Shown here: positions 20,210 to 30,220 of the stretch, piece by piece
How the letters are laid out: each line of letters begins with the position of its first letter
Numbering within the stretch: position 1 is the stretch's first letter
Source of the DNA: Flavobacterium sp. M31R6
GTDB lineage: Bacteria; Bacteroidota; Bacteroidia; Flavobacteriales; Flavobacteriaceae
Assembly (NCBI RefSeq): GCF_013284035.1
Contig: NZ_CP054141.1
Coordinates: 3,410,001 to 3,474,000 of the forward strand
Direction: 5' to 3'
DNA length: 64,000 nt
Program-made: the position numbers and the translations under genes
The notes under the pieces: model-generated
Database searches by the model: none
The model's input: only the letters and a program-made list of their open reading frames with translations
What the model was told of the DNA's origin: nothing

Positions 20210-20315
20210 TACAGTATATGAATATTATTGAAAGATACCGGCCGGTAGCAGGAGTAACGATCGAAAACCTGTAGAAAAGAGTAGATCAAATTCTATTAAT
20301 TTAAATTTAAATATT

Positions 20316-20582
20316 ATGAAAACAACCATTTTAAGAGCGTTTGTACTGCCTATAGCAGCATTTGCTCTGGCTAGTGCCGGTGCAGTAAGTACTAACACTT
20401 CAGAAGTAAGTAAAGCCGATGTATTGATTCCGGCTTTTATTCACAATCCATCAGTGAACGACTGTCAGGAAGTTCCTGATGTTAACTGTGCTCCAGGTAA
20501 TGGTCCTGCCTGTCTCAGCGGTGGTAATATCGCCTATGGTGGCAGTAAAACTTCTTGTAACCAACAATTGCACCGCAATTAG
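20316..20582 (+). CDS. DUF6520-like secreted four-cysteine peptide
   Basis: This 88-residue precursor has a signal-like N-terminus: a basic start (MKTTILRAF), a hydrophobic core to about residue 22, and a small-residue region (ASAGAVS). The mature part holds four cysteines at 50, 58, 66 and 81 with many Gly, Pro and Asn, and ends in a short basic tail. Size and layout match the flavobacterial DUF6520 family of unknown function. It lies just behind the MauE/DoxX-type gene and converges on the S9 peptidase-SusD-SusC operon across a shared terminator. Two disulfides are possible. It could be a signal, a bacteriocin-like peptide or a surface component; the sequence does not decide. Confidence 0.78.
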   Translation: MKTTILRAFVLPIAAFALASAGAVSTNTSEVSKADVLIPAFIHNPSVNDCQEVPDVNCAPGNGPACLSGGNIAYGGSKTSCNQQLHRN

Positions 20583-20605
20583 TAAAATCATTTTTCAATG
20601 AAGAT

Positions 20606-20641
20606 AATGCAGTTTTTTTGAAAAACTGCATTATTTTTTTA
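20606..20641. terminator. Bidirectional terminator
   Basis: AATGCAGTTTTT and AAAAACTGCATT form a perfect 12-bp stem with a 3-base loop, followed by ATTTTTTT on the plus strand. A-rich bases on the other side give a weaker T-run on the minus strand. It ends the DUF6520 transcript and probably also that of the convergent S9 peptidase operon. Confidence 0.88.
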
Positions 20642-20651
20642 TGTTTATTCC

Positions 20652-23303
20652 CTATTCCGTTTCTTTTGATACTGCTTTAAATTCAGCTTCCCCTTTCAGC
20701 CAATAATCAAACCATTCCATCATTCGCTGACTGAGATTCTTCTGGTTTTTTGGATTCTCTAGCGAATGGTCTTCGTCAGGATAAACAAGCATCTGGGTTG
20801 AAACTCCCAATTTTCGAAGTGCCAAATAGTAGGTAATACTCTGATTCCAAGGAACGATTCTGTCGTTTTTTCCGGTCCACAGCAGCAGCGGCGTTCTCAC
20901 ATTTTCCGCATGCATAATGGGAGAGTTATTAACGTATACTTCTTTATCATCGTACAGTGATTTTCCAATACGAAACTGCTGGTTTTCAAATCGCCACATA
21001 TCTGATTGAAAATAGCCATTCCTGCTGATATTAAAATAAAGGGATATGATGTCACTTATGCCAGCGCCGGAAACAGCGGCCGCAAAAATAGGAGTTTGCG
21101 ATATGATGAAATTGGTTTCATAGCCGCCAAAGGAATGGCCGTACAAACCGATCTTATCTTTATCCACCAGGCCTTTACCAATAACTGTATTGACTCCAGC
21201 TGTCACACAATCAACGGCCGAACTTCCGGGATTACCCATCTGGTAGATGATATCGGGCATCAATACAAAATAACCATTGAGCGCATAATTGGTGACATTA
21301 AAACCTTCGGGATTTAAAAACGAGGGGTTAGCATAGTTATACCTGTTTTTAGACATAACATCATAAATTTCCACCACCATTGGGTATTTTTTCGTAGGGT
21401 CATAATTGGCAGGATAGAACAGCGCCGCTTTTAGTTTTTGACCTTTACTATTGTAGTAATACAGTAATTCAGATTTTCCAAAAGAATACTCTTTTTGCTG
21501 TTTGTTGGACTGAAATAAAATTTTGGAAGCGGTCTGGTTTTTCCGTCTGAATTCCAATCGCGGCGACTGATTGAAAGTTTGAGTCTGGAAGATATAAGCA
21601 CTGTTTTTACTCTTACGGATTTCATCGATTTTACTGGCTTCATATACTATGGGTTGTTCTTTCGATTTATCATTGTAAATAAAATATCCCGTTGACCAGT
21701 TTTCACTATTGGTGGCTTCGAGCAGCAGGTCTTCGGATAGATCAAAAATGGTGGGGTTCCTTCCATCATAGTTACTCTGTGATCGCCAGTCATATTCAAT
21801 GGGAGTTATCCTGTAAACTAGGTTTTTCTCGTATCCTCTGGTTAATCGCTTACAAGAAGAACCATCGATAGCCACCAGCCAGATATCATTGGCATCATAC
21901 AATAAAACATTTTTTCCATCATTGGTCCAGCCCGGATTGCCATAGGCTCCAAATTGATGGGGAGCATCAGAAGTATTATAGTTGTCCCAGTGAGTTGTAA
22001 CTTTTTTAGTCAGGTTGGTATGTGTTTTTTCCACAGGATCATACATCCACCAATTACTTTCCCGATAATACAGTATTCTGTTGCTGAAAGGATCAAAGCC
22101 CATCTGGTTCAAATCAACGGATTGCTTTTTCAGTATCAGCTCTTTGGAACCATCCTTTAGATTGGTTAAATAAAAATCCGCTTCTTCATAATATTTCGAT
22201 TGCAGGCCATAGGAAAACTTATTGTATAAAACAGCATACTGCTGTTGTCCGCTCAGCATGATTGACGGTAGCTCGTCATCGCTGATCTGTAAACACAAAC
22301 CCGTTTCAGGATACCAGAGAGCTACTTTGGGAATATCGCCCTCAGTCTGCTGCCGTTGTCTGTCTGCATAAAGCCATTTGTCGTTGCCGTGCCAAATTTC
22401 AGGCACATCCGGCTTTTCTAAATTAGGATCCTTCTTTTTGGCTAACATAAAAAATACTTTTTTTCCATCGTCGGAAATGGCATATGTAGTCCTTTTAAAA
22501 ACTTCCATATTCTTTGAATCCGCTTTAGAGGCATAATCCAGTGAGAAGAGCTTTTTATCAGCAATTCTATAATAATTCACGGTAACTTCCTTAGTAGCTG
22601 AATCTGTCTCCCGTAAAAAAGCCACCGATTTAGAGTCCTTAGCCCACATCAAGTTAAAAAAGTGACTGCCGTTTACTTTTGAAACAGCAGTATGTGAATA
22701 GAGGGTAAAATGAATAATCCCTATCTCGCTATAATCCTTTTGACTCGAAGCATACACAATCGCATCCTTATCTGCATTTAACACATATTCAGAGATACCG
22801 TCAATACTGTCAATCACCTTACCATTTGGGTTGCGGATCTGCATCAGGCATTTTTCACCGTAACCTTTATTCAGGGTGATTATATATTGGCCATCCTTTG
22901 CCAGCTCATACCGCTTAACATTGTCATAAACCGCAATTTTGCCTGTGGGAAGCTCCATTACTTTTAGTTTTGAATCGGGAGCTAGAAAAGCAAAGAGTTG
23001 TTCCCCTCCAAAACGACCCTCATTTCCTTTTGGGAAAACATAGCTTTTATTTTTAGCGATGTTCTGCACAAATAAAGTATCACTGTGGTTTTCGTAACGC
23101 ATCGCATAACTTGCCCATTTCCCTTGGTCAGAAATGGCTTTTACTTCTAGTGTTCCCCATCTCTGGTAATCGTTCTCGGTTAATGCCTTCTTTTGTTGTA
23201 CCTGCCCCATACAGGGACAGGACAGTAACAAAAGAAGTGTAGCCAATACTAAACTCAAAATTTCGAAGTCAATTTTTTTTCTTATTATTAGTATTGCTTT
23301 CAT
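20652..23303 (-). CDS. S9 family (prolyl oligopeptidase-type) secreted peptidase
   Basis: This 883-residue protein begins with a signal-like hydrophobic stretch (~residues 14-33). It then has a long WD-like beta-propeller region to about residue 610 and a C-terminal alpha/beta-hydrolase domain. The catalytic triad reads Ser724 in GHSFGGY, Asp814 in WTGKNDRIVP and His846 in DEDHS. Such enzymes cleave oligopeptides, often after Pro or Ala, in the periplasm or at the cell surface. It is the last gene of a SusC-SusD-S9 operon (7-bp gap from susD), so it probably processes peptides imported by, or presented to, the SusCD transporter. The nearby four-Cys peptide is a possible substrate; that is inference. 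Confidence 0.88.
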   Translation of the reverse strand: MKAILIIRKKIDFEILSLVLATLLLLLSCPCMGQVQQKKALTENDYQRWGTLEVKAISDQGKWASYAMRYENHSDTLFVQNIAKNKSYVFPKGNEGRFGGEQLFAFLAPDSKLKVMELPTGKIAVYDNVKRYELAKDGQYIITLNKGYGEKCLMQIRNPNGKVIDSIDGISEYVLNADKDAIVYASSQKDYSEIGIIHFTLYSHTAVSKVNGSHFFNLMWAKDSKSVAFLRETDSATKEVTVNYYRIADKKLFSLDYASKADSKNMEVFKRTTYAISDDGKKVFFMLAKKKDPNLEKPDVPEIWHGNDKWLYADRQRQQTEGDIPKVALWYPETGLCLQISDDELPSIMLSGQQQYAVLYNKFSYGLQSKYYEEADFYLTNLKDGSKELILKKQSVDLNQMGFDPFSNRILYYRESNWWMYDPVEKTHTNLTKKVTTHWDNYNTSDAPHQFGAYGNPGWTNDGKNVLLYDANDIWLVAIDGSSCKRLTRGYEKNLVYRITPIEYDWRSQSNYDGRNPTIFDLSEDLLLEATNSENWSTGYFIYNDKSKEQPIVYEASKIDEIRKSKNSAYIFQTQTFNQSPRLEFRRKNQTASKILFQSNKQQKEYSFGKSELLYYYNSKGQKLKAALFYPANYDPTKKYPMVVEIYDVMSKNRYNYANPSFLNPEGFNVTNYALNGYFVLMPDIIYQMGNPGSSAVDCVTAGVNTVIGKGLVDKDKIGLYGHSFGGYETNFIISQTPIFAAAVSGAGISDIISLYFNISRNGYFQSDMWRFENQQFRIGKSLYDDKEVYVNNSPIMHAENVRTPLLLWTGKNDRIVPWNQSITYYLALRKLGVSTQMLVYPDEDHSLENPKNQKNLSQRMMEWFDYWLKGEAEFKAVSKETE

Positions 23304-23310
23304 AATGATT

Positions 23311-24729
23311 TTAATATCCCGGGTTTTGTGGATTAAGATTTGGATTGGAATTCAATTCAAGAGCAGGTAATGGCCACAAACTATCAGTAGTATTCCATCC
23401 CGGTTTGGATACAGATAGTATTTCGTCCAGTTTTCCAGTTCGTTTTAAATCAAAAAAACGTTGCCCAAATTCAGTAAACAATTCAAAACGCCTCTGATTA
23501 AGAATATCGGTTTTAATATCCTCGGCTGTCACAGCATTTGTAGGGTTAAGTCCTGCCGTTGTTCTAATCCGATTCAGATCTTCCTTCGAACCAATCAGAT
23601 CGCCCTGATATACTCTGGCCTCGGCTCGGATCAAATATTGTTCCGCTAAACGAAACACTATGGAATATTCCACTGAACTCGGGGTCGTCGATTGTTGTTT
23701 ATATTTAGAGGCATGGTACCACGTGGAGACTCCATCAGTTACTTCGGTTGTCCAATGCGTTTTTCTCTGATCACCCTGCTCAAAAGCATTTACAAACTCC
23801 GGTTTAAGTCCCACGACCGGTGGTGGACCAGAAGTAAAAATGTACAGACTACCCTCTGCAGTATTACTGTCGGAGGTGTTAGGCATAAATTGCCAGATTG
23901 TAGTACTGCTTCCTTTTAGAAAGATTTTATCCAAATCCGTTTCCCAGATATACAGTGGATTATTAATCACAGAAGAGGCGGCATTGGATGCTTCAGGATA
24001 CATTCCCATATACAAATAAACCCGTGCCAAAAGTGCTGTAGCAGTACTTCGGTTAGGAAGAATGCGCTCAGGCGAAACATAATCCTCTGATAGTAATTCA
24101 ACAGCTTTGTTCAGGTCCATCAGAATTAGGCTGTAGATTTTATCGGCTGGCATTCTGGACACTTTGCTGTTCAGCAGATAATCCGTTGTGGTGATATAAG
24201 GAATATCGCCATAGAGATTTAACAGATAAAAATGAAGCAATGCCCTCACAAAGATAGCTTCCCCTTGCAACTGTTTTTTATTGGCTTCGGCAATGGATAT
24301 GGAATTATCCAATCCTTCAAGAACTGCATTGGCGCTATAAATCTGGCTGTAACTCTTGTTCCAGATATCGTTTACACCTAGTTCACCAGGAAATAGCGAA
24401 TTGGTATAAAAATTGCTTACGTCATATGCGTAGTAGTAGTCAAATTCATCGGCGTAGAGGCCAAGATTACAGGAAACACCATTTGAATTTCCATTTAACA
24501 AGCCGCCATCTCTCATTTTGGCATACAAACCCGCCATTGCGGCATTAGCAGTTCCTGCATCTTCGAACACGGTTTTGGCTGTCAGTTGTGAAGCAGGAAG
24601 ATCCACTTCCACAAAGCTGTCGCAGCCAGCTAGTGTTAGACATACCGCTATAAGGAAACAACTATTAGCAGTCAATTCTTTAGCACTTTTATGAAGTAGC
24701 TTTTTAAAAATAATAAGTATATATATCAT
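23311..24729 (-). CDS. SusD/RagB family outer-membrane lipoprotein
   Basis: This 472-residue protein carries a lipoprotein signal with the lipobox LAGC, then the SusD-type N-terminus (FVEVDLPASQLTAKTVFEDA). A mid-region of TPR-like helices follows (YSLILMDLNKAVELL), and the C-terminal signature is RRFELFTEFGQRFFDLKRTG. SusD lipoproteins cap the SusC TonB-dependent channel on the cell surface and bind the substrate. The gene sits 17 bp after susC and 7 bp before the S9 peptidase. A peptide rather than a glycan substrate is suggested by the peptidase partner and the absence of glycoside hydrolases. The start lies somewhat upstream of the hydrophobic core, so a later start is possible. Confidence 0.9.
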   Translation of the reverse strand: MIYILIIFKKLLHKSAKELTANSCFLIAVCLTLAGCDSFVEVDLPASQLTAKTVFEDAGTANAAMAGLYAKMRDGGLLNGNSNGVSCNLGLYADEFDYYYAYDVSNFYTNSLFPGELGVNDIWNKSYSQIYSANAVLEGLDNSISIAEANKKQLQGEAIFVRALLHFYLLNLYGDIPYITTTDYLLNSKVSRMPADKIYSLILMDLNKAVELLSEDYVSPERILPNRSTATALLARVYLYMGMYPEASNAASSVINNPLYIWETDLDKIFLKGSSTTIWQFMPNTSDSNTAEGSLYIFTSGPPPVVGLKPEFVNAFEQGDQRKTHWTTEVTDGVSTWYHASKYKQQSTTPSSVEYSIVFRLAEQYLIRAEARVYQGDLIGSKEDLNRIRTTAGLNPTNAVTAEDIKTDILNQRRFELFTEFGQRFFDLKRTGKLDEILSVSKPGWNTTDSLWPLPALELNSNPNLNPQNPGY

Positions 24730-24746
24730 GGCTGTATGTATTAAGG

Positions 24747-27700
24747 TTAAAAAGTAAGCTGTACGCCAGCCGTGATTATTCTTAACGGAGGCAGGTAGGC
24801 AGTATATTTAAATTCGGGATCACCGCCTTTGTATGGAGTAAATGTTAACACATTCTGTCCCAGCAGTGAGATTTTGCAGTGCACCCCTTTGATGGCCTGT
24901 TGTGGCAAGTCATAACTTAATGCAATATTTTTTAATCGAATAAAAGAGGCATCTACAATGGAGGCATTACTGTCCAGATAATTATAATAGGCATTTACTG
25001 CATCCCCATTTTCACCTGATGTATTCATTTGAAAGGGAACTTGATCGCCTGCATGTTGCCATGCATTTGCCATGTCCGAATGCTGATTAAAGAAACTTCC
25101 TCCAGGAACGCTGGGACTGTAGTCGTAATTTTTCTGTTTTACAAATTGAAAAAGAAAATCCAATTGCCAATTTCCATATTGAAACTGGTTTTCTAAACCT
25201 CCAAAATATTTTGGAGTGAGATCCTCAATATTTTTTTTGTCTTCCAAAGAAGTAATCATTCCATCTTTATTAATATCTTCCACTTCATAGAGTCCCGTTT
25301 GCGGATTGACCCCATTTAACTGATATGTCTTTACAATGCTTGTAGATTCTCCGATAACATAGCGATTAGAATAGGTCGAACCTTCGAGTCCCGGAAAAGA
25401 AAGCAGTTTGTTGTGGGAAGCCGAGATATTAAAGTTAGTTGTCCATTTAAAATTGGCGTTTTCAAAATTTAAGGTTCGCAGTGTAAATTCCAGACCCATA
25501 TTTTGGACGGTCGCGTTTAAATTGGCATTAATAGAACTGAATCCAGTGGTGCCAGGCAAAGGAATTCCCACCAGCTGATTGGACGATCGATTTTGATACC
25601 AAGCCAGCGTAAAGAATATACGATCACTTAGAAGCCCCATTTCCAATGCAGCTTCCAATTTTTTATTGATTTCCCAACTAAAATCTGGATTGTAGAGTCG
25701 TGTGGGATCCAAACCTATTGCGCCATTATAATTCAGACCTGAAGAAGTATAGGTATCCAAATACTGATAATCCCCTATTTGATCACTGCCTGAACTGCCA
25801 TAACTCGCTCTAAGCTTTCCAAAACTAAAAACGGTGTTTTCCTTGAGGAAATTTTCTTTCGAGAACAGCCATGCGGCTCCCACAGCTCCAAAAGTGGCAA
25901 ACTGCTTACCTGGACCAAATCGGCTGGAGCCGTCCCTTCTTCCTGTTATATTCACAATGTATTTTTGATCCCAATTGTAATTGAGCCGCCCAAAAAAGGC
26001 TTGGTATTTATACAGAGTTTCATCGCTTACATAAATGGATTTTTGCGTGGCAGAAGCTATATCTGTAATCTGGCTGTTGCTGGCAAAACCATATCCGAAC
26101 TGGTACAGCCTTGAAGAAGTTTGCTGCTGTGCGGTACCCCCCACCAATATATCAATTTTACTGATTCCAAAATCATGGTTCCAGCGGAGTTGTGGTTCCA
26201 CAATCCATGATTTTCTTTGAGTATTGTTGGAAAACATCGATGAGCGGTTACTTCCCAATCCATAGGCAGGATCATACATCGTCGAAGGCAATAGTCGCTG
26301 TTCTGCATTCTTTAAATCCGTTAAGCCTAAGTTAGCCTTGAGTTCCCAACTGGGGGATATTTGATAACTAAGTACGGTATTGGCAATAAGATCATTTGTT
26401 TTTGCAGTGGTGATGGCTCTAAGTGCTGCCAATGGATTTCTAAAGGTACTGTTTTCAAAATTCAGGTTGCCATCGGCATCATATAAGGCGGGGGCATTTG
26501 GAGCCAGATTTCGTGCAGTGCGGCTAATATCGGTTTCAGGCTGTACATTGTCTTGGGCGGTATAGCCTGTTGAAAAAGTGAGTTTAAACTTTTTATCTTC
26601 ACTCCTATGGTTCATGCTAAAATGAACAGCCGCTTTATCGTACTCAAAATCTCCCGGGAGTACCGTTGTTTCAGTGTGATAGGTACCACTCAACAGGTAT
26701 TGAGTTAAATCGGAACCACCCGATACGGATGCCTGCATATTGGTAATTACCGCAGTTCCGCCCAAAAGTTCTTTCTGCCAATCGGTATAACGGTTTTGAT
26801 CCCAGGTTCCATTAATGTCATACGCCCAATCGGGATATGTAGTAACACCATCATTGGCAAAACCCTGTCTTCTCATTTCCAGATACTCCTGGGTATTCAT
26901 CAGGTTTATCATTTTGGTAACTTTTCCAATTCCTGAGGACGCAGAAACTGTTACATTGGTCTTTCCTTCCTTACCTTTTTTGGTGGTAATCAGTACCACA
27001 CCATTGGCACCACGCGAACCGTAAATAGCAGTCGCATCGGCATCTTTTAGAACTTCTATACTCTCAATATCGTTGGGATTAATACTGTTTAACGGACTGG
27101 TGGGTGTAGGTATACCACTGGTCGTATTGCTGTATCCGATGACTTCCGACGAATACGGCACGCCATCAATAATATACAGTGGCTCATTGCCTTCTTCACG
27201 AAGACTGTTGAGTCCTCGTATCTTTATTTGAAACCCACCGCCGGGAGTTCCTGTGTCTTGTGTGATATCTACTCCCGCCATACGCCCCTGCATCGTGGCC
27301 AATACATTGGTAACAGGCTGTTTCTCGATGTCTTTGGTAGTTATTTTGGAAATGCTACCGGTACGTTCACTGTTCTTTACAGAATAGTATCCTGCATTAA
27401 TCTTGACCTCCTGAAGTTTGGTTGTGTTTTCCTGTAAACTAATATTGATAGTAGTTCTCCCTTGAACGTAAACCTGCTGGGTTCTGTAACCTATATACGA
27501 AAAAACTAAAATATCTTGTGGAGAGGCAGAAAGGGTGTAATGACCACTATAATCGGTGACAGTAGCAATCTTAGAATTCCCTTGTATCGAAATACTGACT
27601 CCTGCTAAGGGACTATTCCCATCTGTGACAGTTCCCTGAATTTGATGCTGTTGAGTAGTTGCTAGATTATGCCGTAGTGAATTGTTGGCTTGTATAGGAG

Positions 27701-27776
27701 AAAAAGACAACAGGCAACCCATTAAAAATAGGAAACAAAAAGCCTTTCCGCCCCTAGAAAATGAAAAATTATTCAT
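24747..27776 (-). CDS. SusC/RagA family TonB-linked outer-membrane receptor
   Basis: This 1009-residue protein has a signal peptide, then a carboxypeptidase-regulatory-like beta-sandwich domain (IQGTVTDGNSPLAGVSISI), and a plug domain with the SusC signatures GMAGVDITQDTG-like and SIEVLKDADATAIYGSRGAN. A 22-strand barrel region runs to the C-terminus. SusC proteins form TonB-driven channels that import ligands held by SusD. It is the first gene of the SusC-SusD-S9 peptidase operon. The ~590 bp upstream are non-coding and contain several inverted repeats that may form a long structured leader. The length is normal and the frame intact. Confidence 0.92.
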   Translation of the reverse strand: MNNFSFSRGGKAFCFLFLMGCLLSFSPIQANNSLRHNLATTQQHQIQGTVTDGNSPLAGVSISIQGNSKIATVTDYSGHYTLSASPQDILVFSYIGYRTQQVYVQGRTTINISLQENTTKLQEVKINAGYYSVKNSERTGSISKITTKDIEKQPVTNVLATMQGRMAGVDITQDTGTPGGGFQIKIRGLNSLREEGNEPLYIIDGVPYSSEVIGYSNTTSGIPTPTSPLNSINPNDIESIEVLKDADATAIYGSRGANGVVLITTKKGKEGKTNVTVSASSGIGKVTKMINLMNTQEYLEMRRQGFANDGVTTYPDWAYDINGTWDQNRYTDWQKELLGGTAVITNMQASVSGGSDLTQYLLSGTYHTETTVLPGDFEYDKAAVHFSMNHRSEDKKFKLTFSTGYTAQDNVQPETDISRTARNLAPNAPALYDADGNLNFENSTFRNPLAALRAITTAKTNDLIANTVLSYQISPSWELKANLGLTDLKNAEQRLLPSTMYDPAYGLGSNRSSMFSNNTQRKSWIVEPQLRWNHDFGISKIDILVGGTAQQQTSSRLYQFGYGFASNSQITDIASATQKSIYVSDETLYKYQAFFGRLNYNWDQKYIVNITGRRDGSSRFGPGKQFATFGAVGAAWLFSKENFLKENTVFSFGKLRASYGSSGSDQIGDYQYLDTYTSSGLNYNGAIGLDPTRLYNPDFSWEINKKLEAALEMGLLSDRIFFTLAWYQNRSSNQLVGIPLPGTTGFSSINANLNATVQNMGLEFTLRTLNFENANFKWTTNFNISASHNKLLSFPGLEGSTYSNRYVIGESTSIVKTYQLNGVNPQTGLYEVEDINKDGMITSLEDKKNIEDLTPKYFGGLENQFQYGNWQLDFLFQFVKQKNYDYSPSVPGGSFFNQHSDMANAWQHAGDQVPFQMNTSGENGDAVNAYYNYLDSNASIVDASFIRLKNIALSYDLPQQAIKGVHCKISLLGQNVLTFTPYKGGDPEFKYTAYLPPLRIITAGVQLTF

Positions 27777-28367
27777 AATATTGGGTTGGTTTAGTAAAAT
27801 GTTAGTTTTATTAGCTAGGTCCTCTACACAAGTTTTGCCGGCGAGTTAGAGGGCCATTTTTTTCTTAAAGTCAAAAGTTTTACCATGACTGAAAGAATGG
27901 ATGATTTTTTTTTATTGCATAGGCATTTAATTTAAAAGGTTAATTAAAAGGAAAGCCAACTGCCGTTGCCTATTGCAGCCAGACGGTGGCAGTGTCTTTC
28001 CCAACTAATTCAGTAAGATAATGTTATGCGATGCTTAAAAAAAGAAACGTTGCTAAGAATTGTAGTTGAGTTTTTGCCTAATTAATGGCAATAAAAAATG
28101 GCATGGAACTCAGCTTACTGCACCGTAGGTACTGGTATACCCTGCAACAATAAGTGAGCCCACGCCATAGGACGTGAGCATCATACTTATTATCCCGTTG
28201 CTAAATTACCAGTTTCACGATGCGAGATTCTAAGCGAATGCTTCAAATATTTTATATGAAGAATCGCAAATATATATATTCAATGTCAAATATAATAATA
28301 AAATTTAATGTAGCAATATATTACCACATTTTTATTATTGATTTTAAACAAATTGCATAAAAAAAAT
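27777..28367. other. Non-coding region with inverted repeats upstream of susC
   Basis: This ~590-bp stretch between the susC and XRE starts has no convincing gene. It contains three stem candidates: GGTCCTCTA pairing with TAGAGGGCC (about 27819-27862, followed by seven T on the plus strand), an ACTGCC/GGCAGT pair near 27960-27995, and a nested hairpin at 28149-28191. In that hairpin AATAAGT pairs with ACTTATT and GCCCACG with CGTGAGC. The middle of the region is richer in G and C than its flanks. On the minus strand this would be a structured susC leader or a small RNA. It fits no riboswitch class that I recognise. Confidence 0.4.
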
Positions 28368-28604
28368 ATGGTTGATGATGATATAAAAAAAGCTTTTCTA
28401 GTTAAATTTGGTACGGAACTAAATAAATTACGCAAATCTAGGGGGTTAAGTTATCGAAAATTAGCAACTCTTTGCGAGAGTTGTGATCACAGCTATATAA
28501 GTAAAATTGAAAAAGGAGAAGCAAATATAACTTTAGAAACAATTTTAGAGTTACTAATTGCATTAAATGCAAATCCTAAGGATTTATTTGATTTTACATT
28601 ATAA
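28368..28604 (+). CDS. XRE family helix-turn-helix regulator
   Basis: This 78-residue protein starts at the ATG at 28368 (MVDDDIKKAF); upstream TTG codons are less likely. It is almost entirely a Cro/C1-type helix-turn-helix: ELNKLRKSRGLSYRKLATLC, then SYISKIEKGEANITLETILE. Such one-domain regulators commonly sit before restriction or defence genes and repress them. A terminator follows, then two large AT-rich genes on the same strand that look like defence cargo. Base composition is more AT-rich than the susC operon before it. Confidence 0.82.
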   Translation: MVDDDIKKAFLVKFGTELNKLRKSRGLSYRKLATLCESCDHSYISKIEKGEANITLETILELLIALNANPKDLFDFTL

Positions 28605-28641
28605 TTAAATATAACAAAAACAAGTTTGATCAATACCACTA

Positions 28642-28670
28642 AAAAAAGATGCTTTTCAGCATCTTTTTTT
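28642..28670 (+). terminator. Rho-independent terminator after XRE gene
   Basis: AAAAAAGATGC pairs with GCATCTTTTTT around a 6-base loop and runs into a T-tract. It isolates the regulator from the next gene and is symmetric enough to act in both directions. Confidence 0.85.
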
Positions 28671-28783
28671 ATATAAGCAATTTACATTAAGATAATACGG
28701 AAAACCGTAAAGAATAATCAGAATGGTTTTGTAAGTTTGATATTGCATAGTAAATAAAGAAACCAAACGCATTAAAAAATATT

Positions 28784-30220
28784 ATGGAAGAAAGTACCAA
28801 ACTGCAAATAATTGACAACACCAATAATAACACACTTCAACTTAATCAATTTGAAGATGGATTAAAACAAGTTTTGGCATTACATTCATTACCAACTGAA
28901 GGTATTTTTGTTGATGTAAATCAAAGATTAAATGTATTTAAAAACCTAGAATCGGTTTTAGTACAAATAACTGAACCTGAAAAAAAACAATCAATTTATC
29001 TTTCAAAATTTATTGCTAGTGTAGCGTCAGGATTATTCGATGCTTCTTTAAATTATTTATGGGACGAAACTATTTTACAAATAAGAAAAAGAGTTTCTCA
29101 ATATGACATTGAATTTTTTTATGATAATGCTGTTACAGGAGATAGAAGAAAAAAACTTAAAGATGAAAATGATTTGGACAAGGTCGATGATTACGACTTA
29201 ATTCGTGGTGCAAAAGAAATTGGTCTTATTTCTGATTTAGGCTTTAAACATTTGGAATACATCAATTATATGCGAAATTGGGCAAGTGCGGCTCATCCAA
29301 ATAATAGTGAAATTACAGGATTGCAATTGGTCTCTTGGTTAGAAACTTGTGTCAAAGAAGTTATTACTTTACCTATATCAAATATAACTATTCGCATTAA
29401 GCAATTATTACAAGGCGTAAAAAATACTGCAATATCAGATAATGACGCTCAAGAAATTTCTGTTTTTACTACTGGTTTAACACAAGAACAGATAAATAAT
29501 TTGACATCTGGTTTTTTTGGCATCTATTTAAAACCTGACACTGAAAGTCAAACACATCAGAATATTAACAAATTATTACCCCTTATTTGGGGCAGAGTTG
29601 ACGAAGATGTAAAATTGTCATTTGGCCTAAAATATGCTCATTTTGCGGCAAACAATAGTCAAGACGAAAAAAAAACAGCTAGAGAGTTTTTACAAATAGT
29701 AAATGCTGAAAGTTATATCCCTGATGAATTAAGGGCTATCGAAATTGATAACTCAATAGATAATTTATTATCAGCCCACAGAAATTTTAACAATTTTTAT
29801 AATGAACCCGCATTTGCAAGACAACTACAAAGAATAATTGGAGAACCGATAAAATTGCCAAAATCAGTTTCAAAGAAATTTATAATGGCTATAGTTGAAA
29901 CATTTTTAACAAATGGCAATGGAGTTGCGGTTTCTGCAAATGAAATTTACACTAGTATTCTTTCAAATTTAGATTCACATCAAGCTAACATTGCTGTCCT
30001 TTCATTTACTGATACAAGAATAAGCAGTAGATTACAGTTCTCTCTTTGTCAAAGAAAATTTGTTGAATTAATCAACATTGTGAAACCTAGTATCACTTCT
30101 CCACCTGTAAGAGATTTAATCAAATATATTAAAGAAGATTATAAAGGAAAGCCATCACAATTGATGAATGACAAAATAATTAAAACATCAGTCGAAAATT
30201 TGAGAACATTATTAAAATAG
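28784..30220 (+). CDS. Hypothetical protein with HEPN-like motif
   Basis: I do not recognise this 478-residue soluble protein as a named family. It is helical and has no signal peptide or membrane segment. The stretch MRNWASAAHPNN gives R164-x6-H171, which fits the R-x4-6-H signature of HEPN RNases, with an expected polar residue after the Arg (RN). HEPN domains often drive abortive-infection or toxin activity. It lies between an XRE regulator and a PD-(D/E)XK nuclease-like gene, all three on one strand and all AT-rich, so a defence function is plausible. A role in ICE maintenance is equally possible. Assignment rests on one motif and context. Confidence 0.6.
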   Translation: MEESTKLQIIDNTNNNTLQLNQFEDGLKQVLALHSLPTEGIFVDVNQRLNVFKNLESVLVQITEPEKKQSIYLSKFIASVASGLFDASLNYLWDETILQIRKRVSQYDIEFFYDNAVTGDRRKKLKDENDLDKVDDYDLIRGAKEIGLISDLGFKHLEYINYMRNWASAAHPNNSEITGLQLVSWLETCVKEVITLPISNITIRIKQLLQGVKNTAISDNDAQEISVFTTGLTQEQINNLTSGFFGIYLKPDTESQTHQNINKLLPLIWGRVDEDVKLSFGLKYAHFAANNSQDEKKTAREFLQIVNAESYIPDELRAIEIDNSIDNLLSAHRNFNNFYNEPAFARQLQRIIGEPIKLPKSVSKKFIMAIVETFLTNGNGVAVSANEIYTSILSNLDSHQANIAVLSFTDTRISSRLQFSLCQRKFVELINIVKPSITSPPVRDLIKYIKEDYKGKPSQLMNDKIIKTSVENLRTLLK

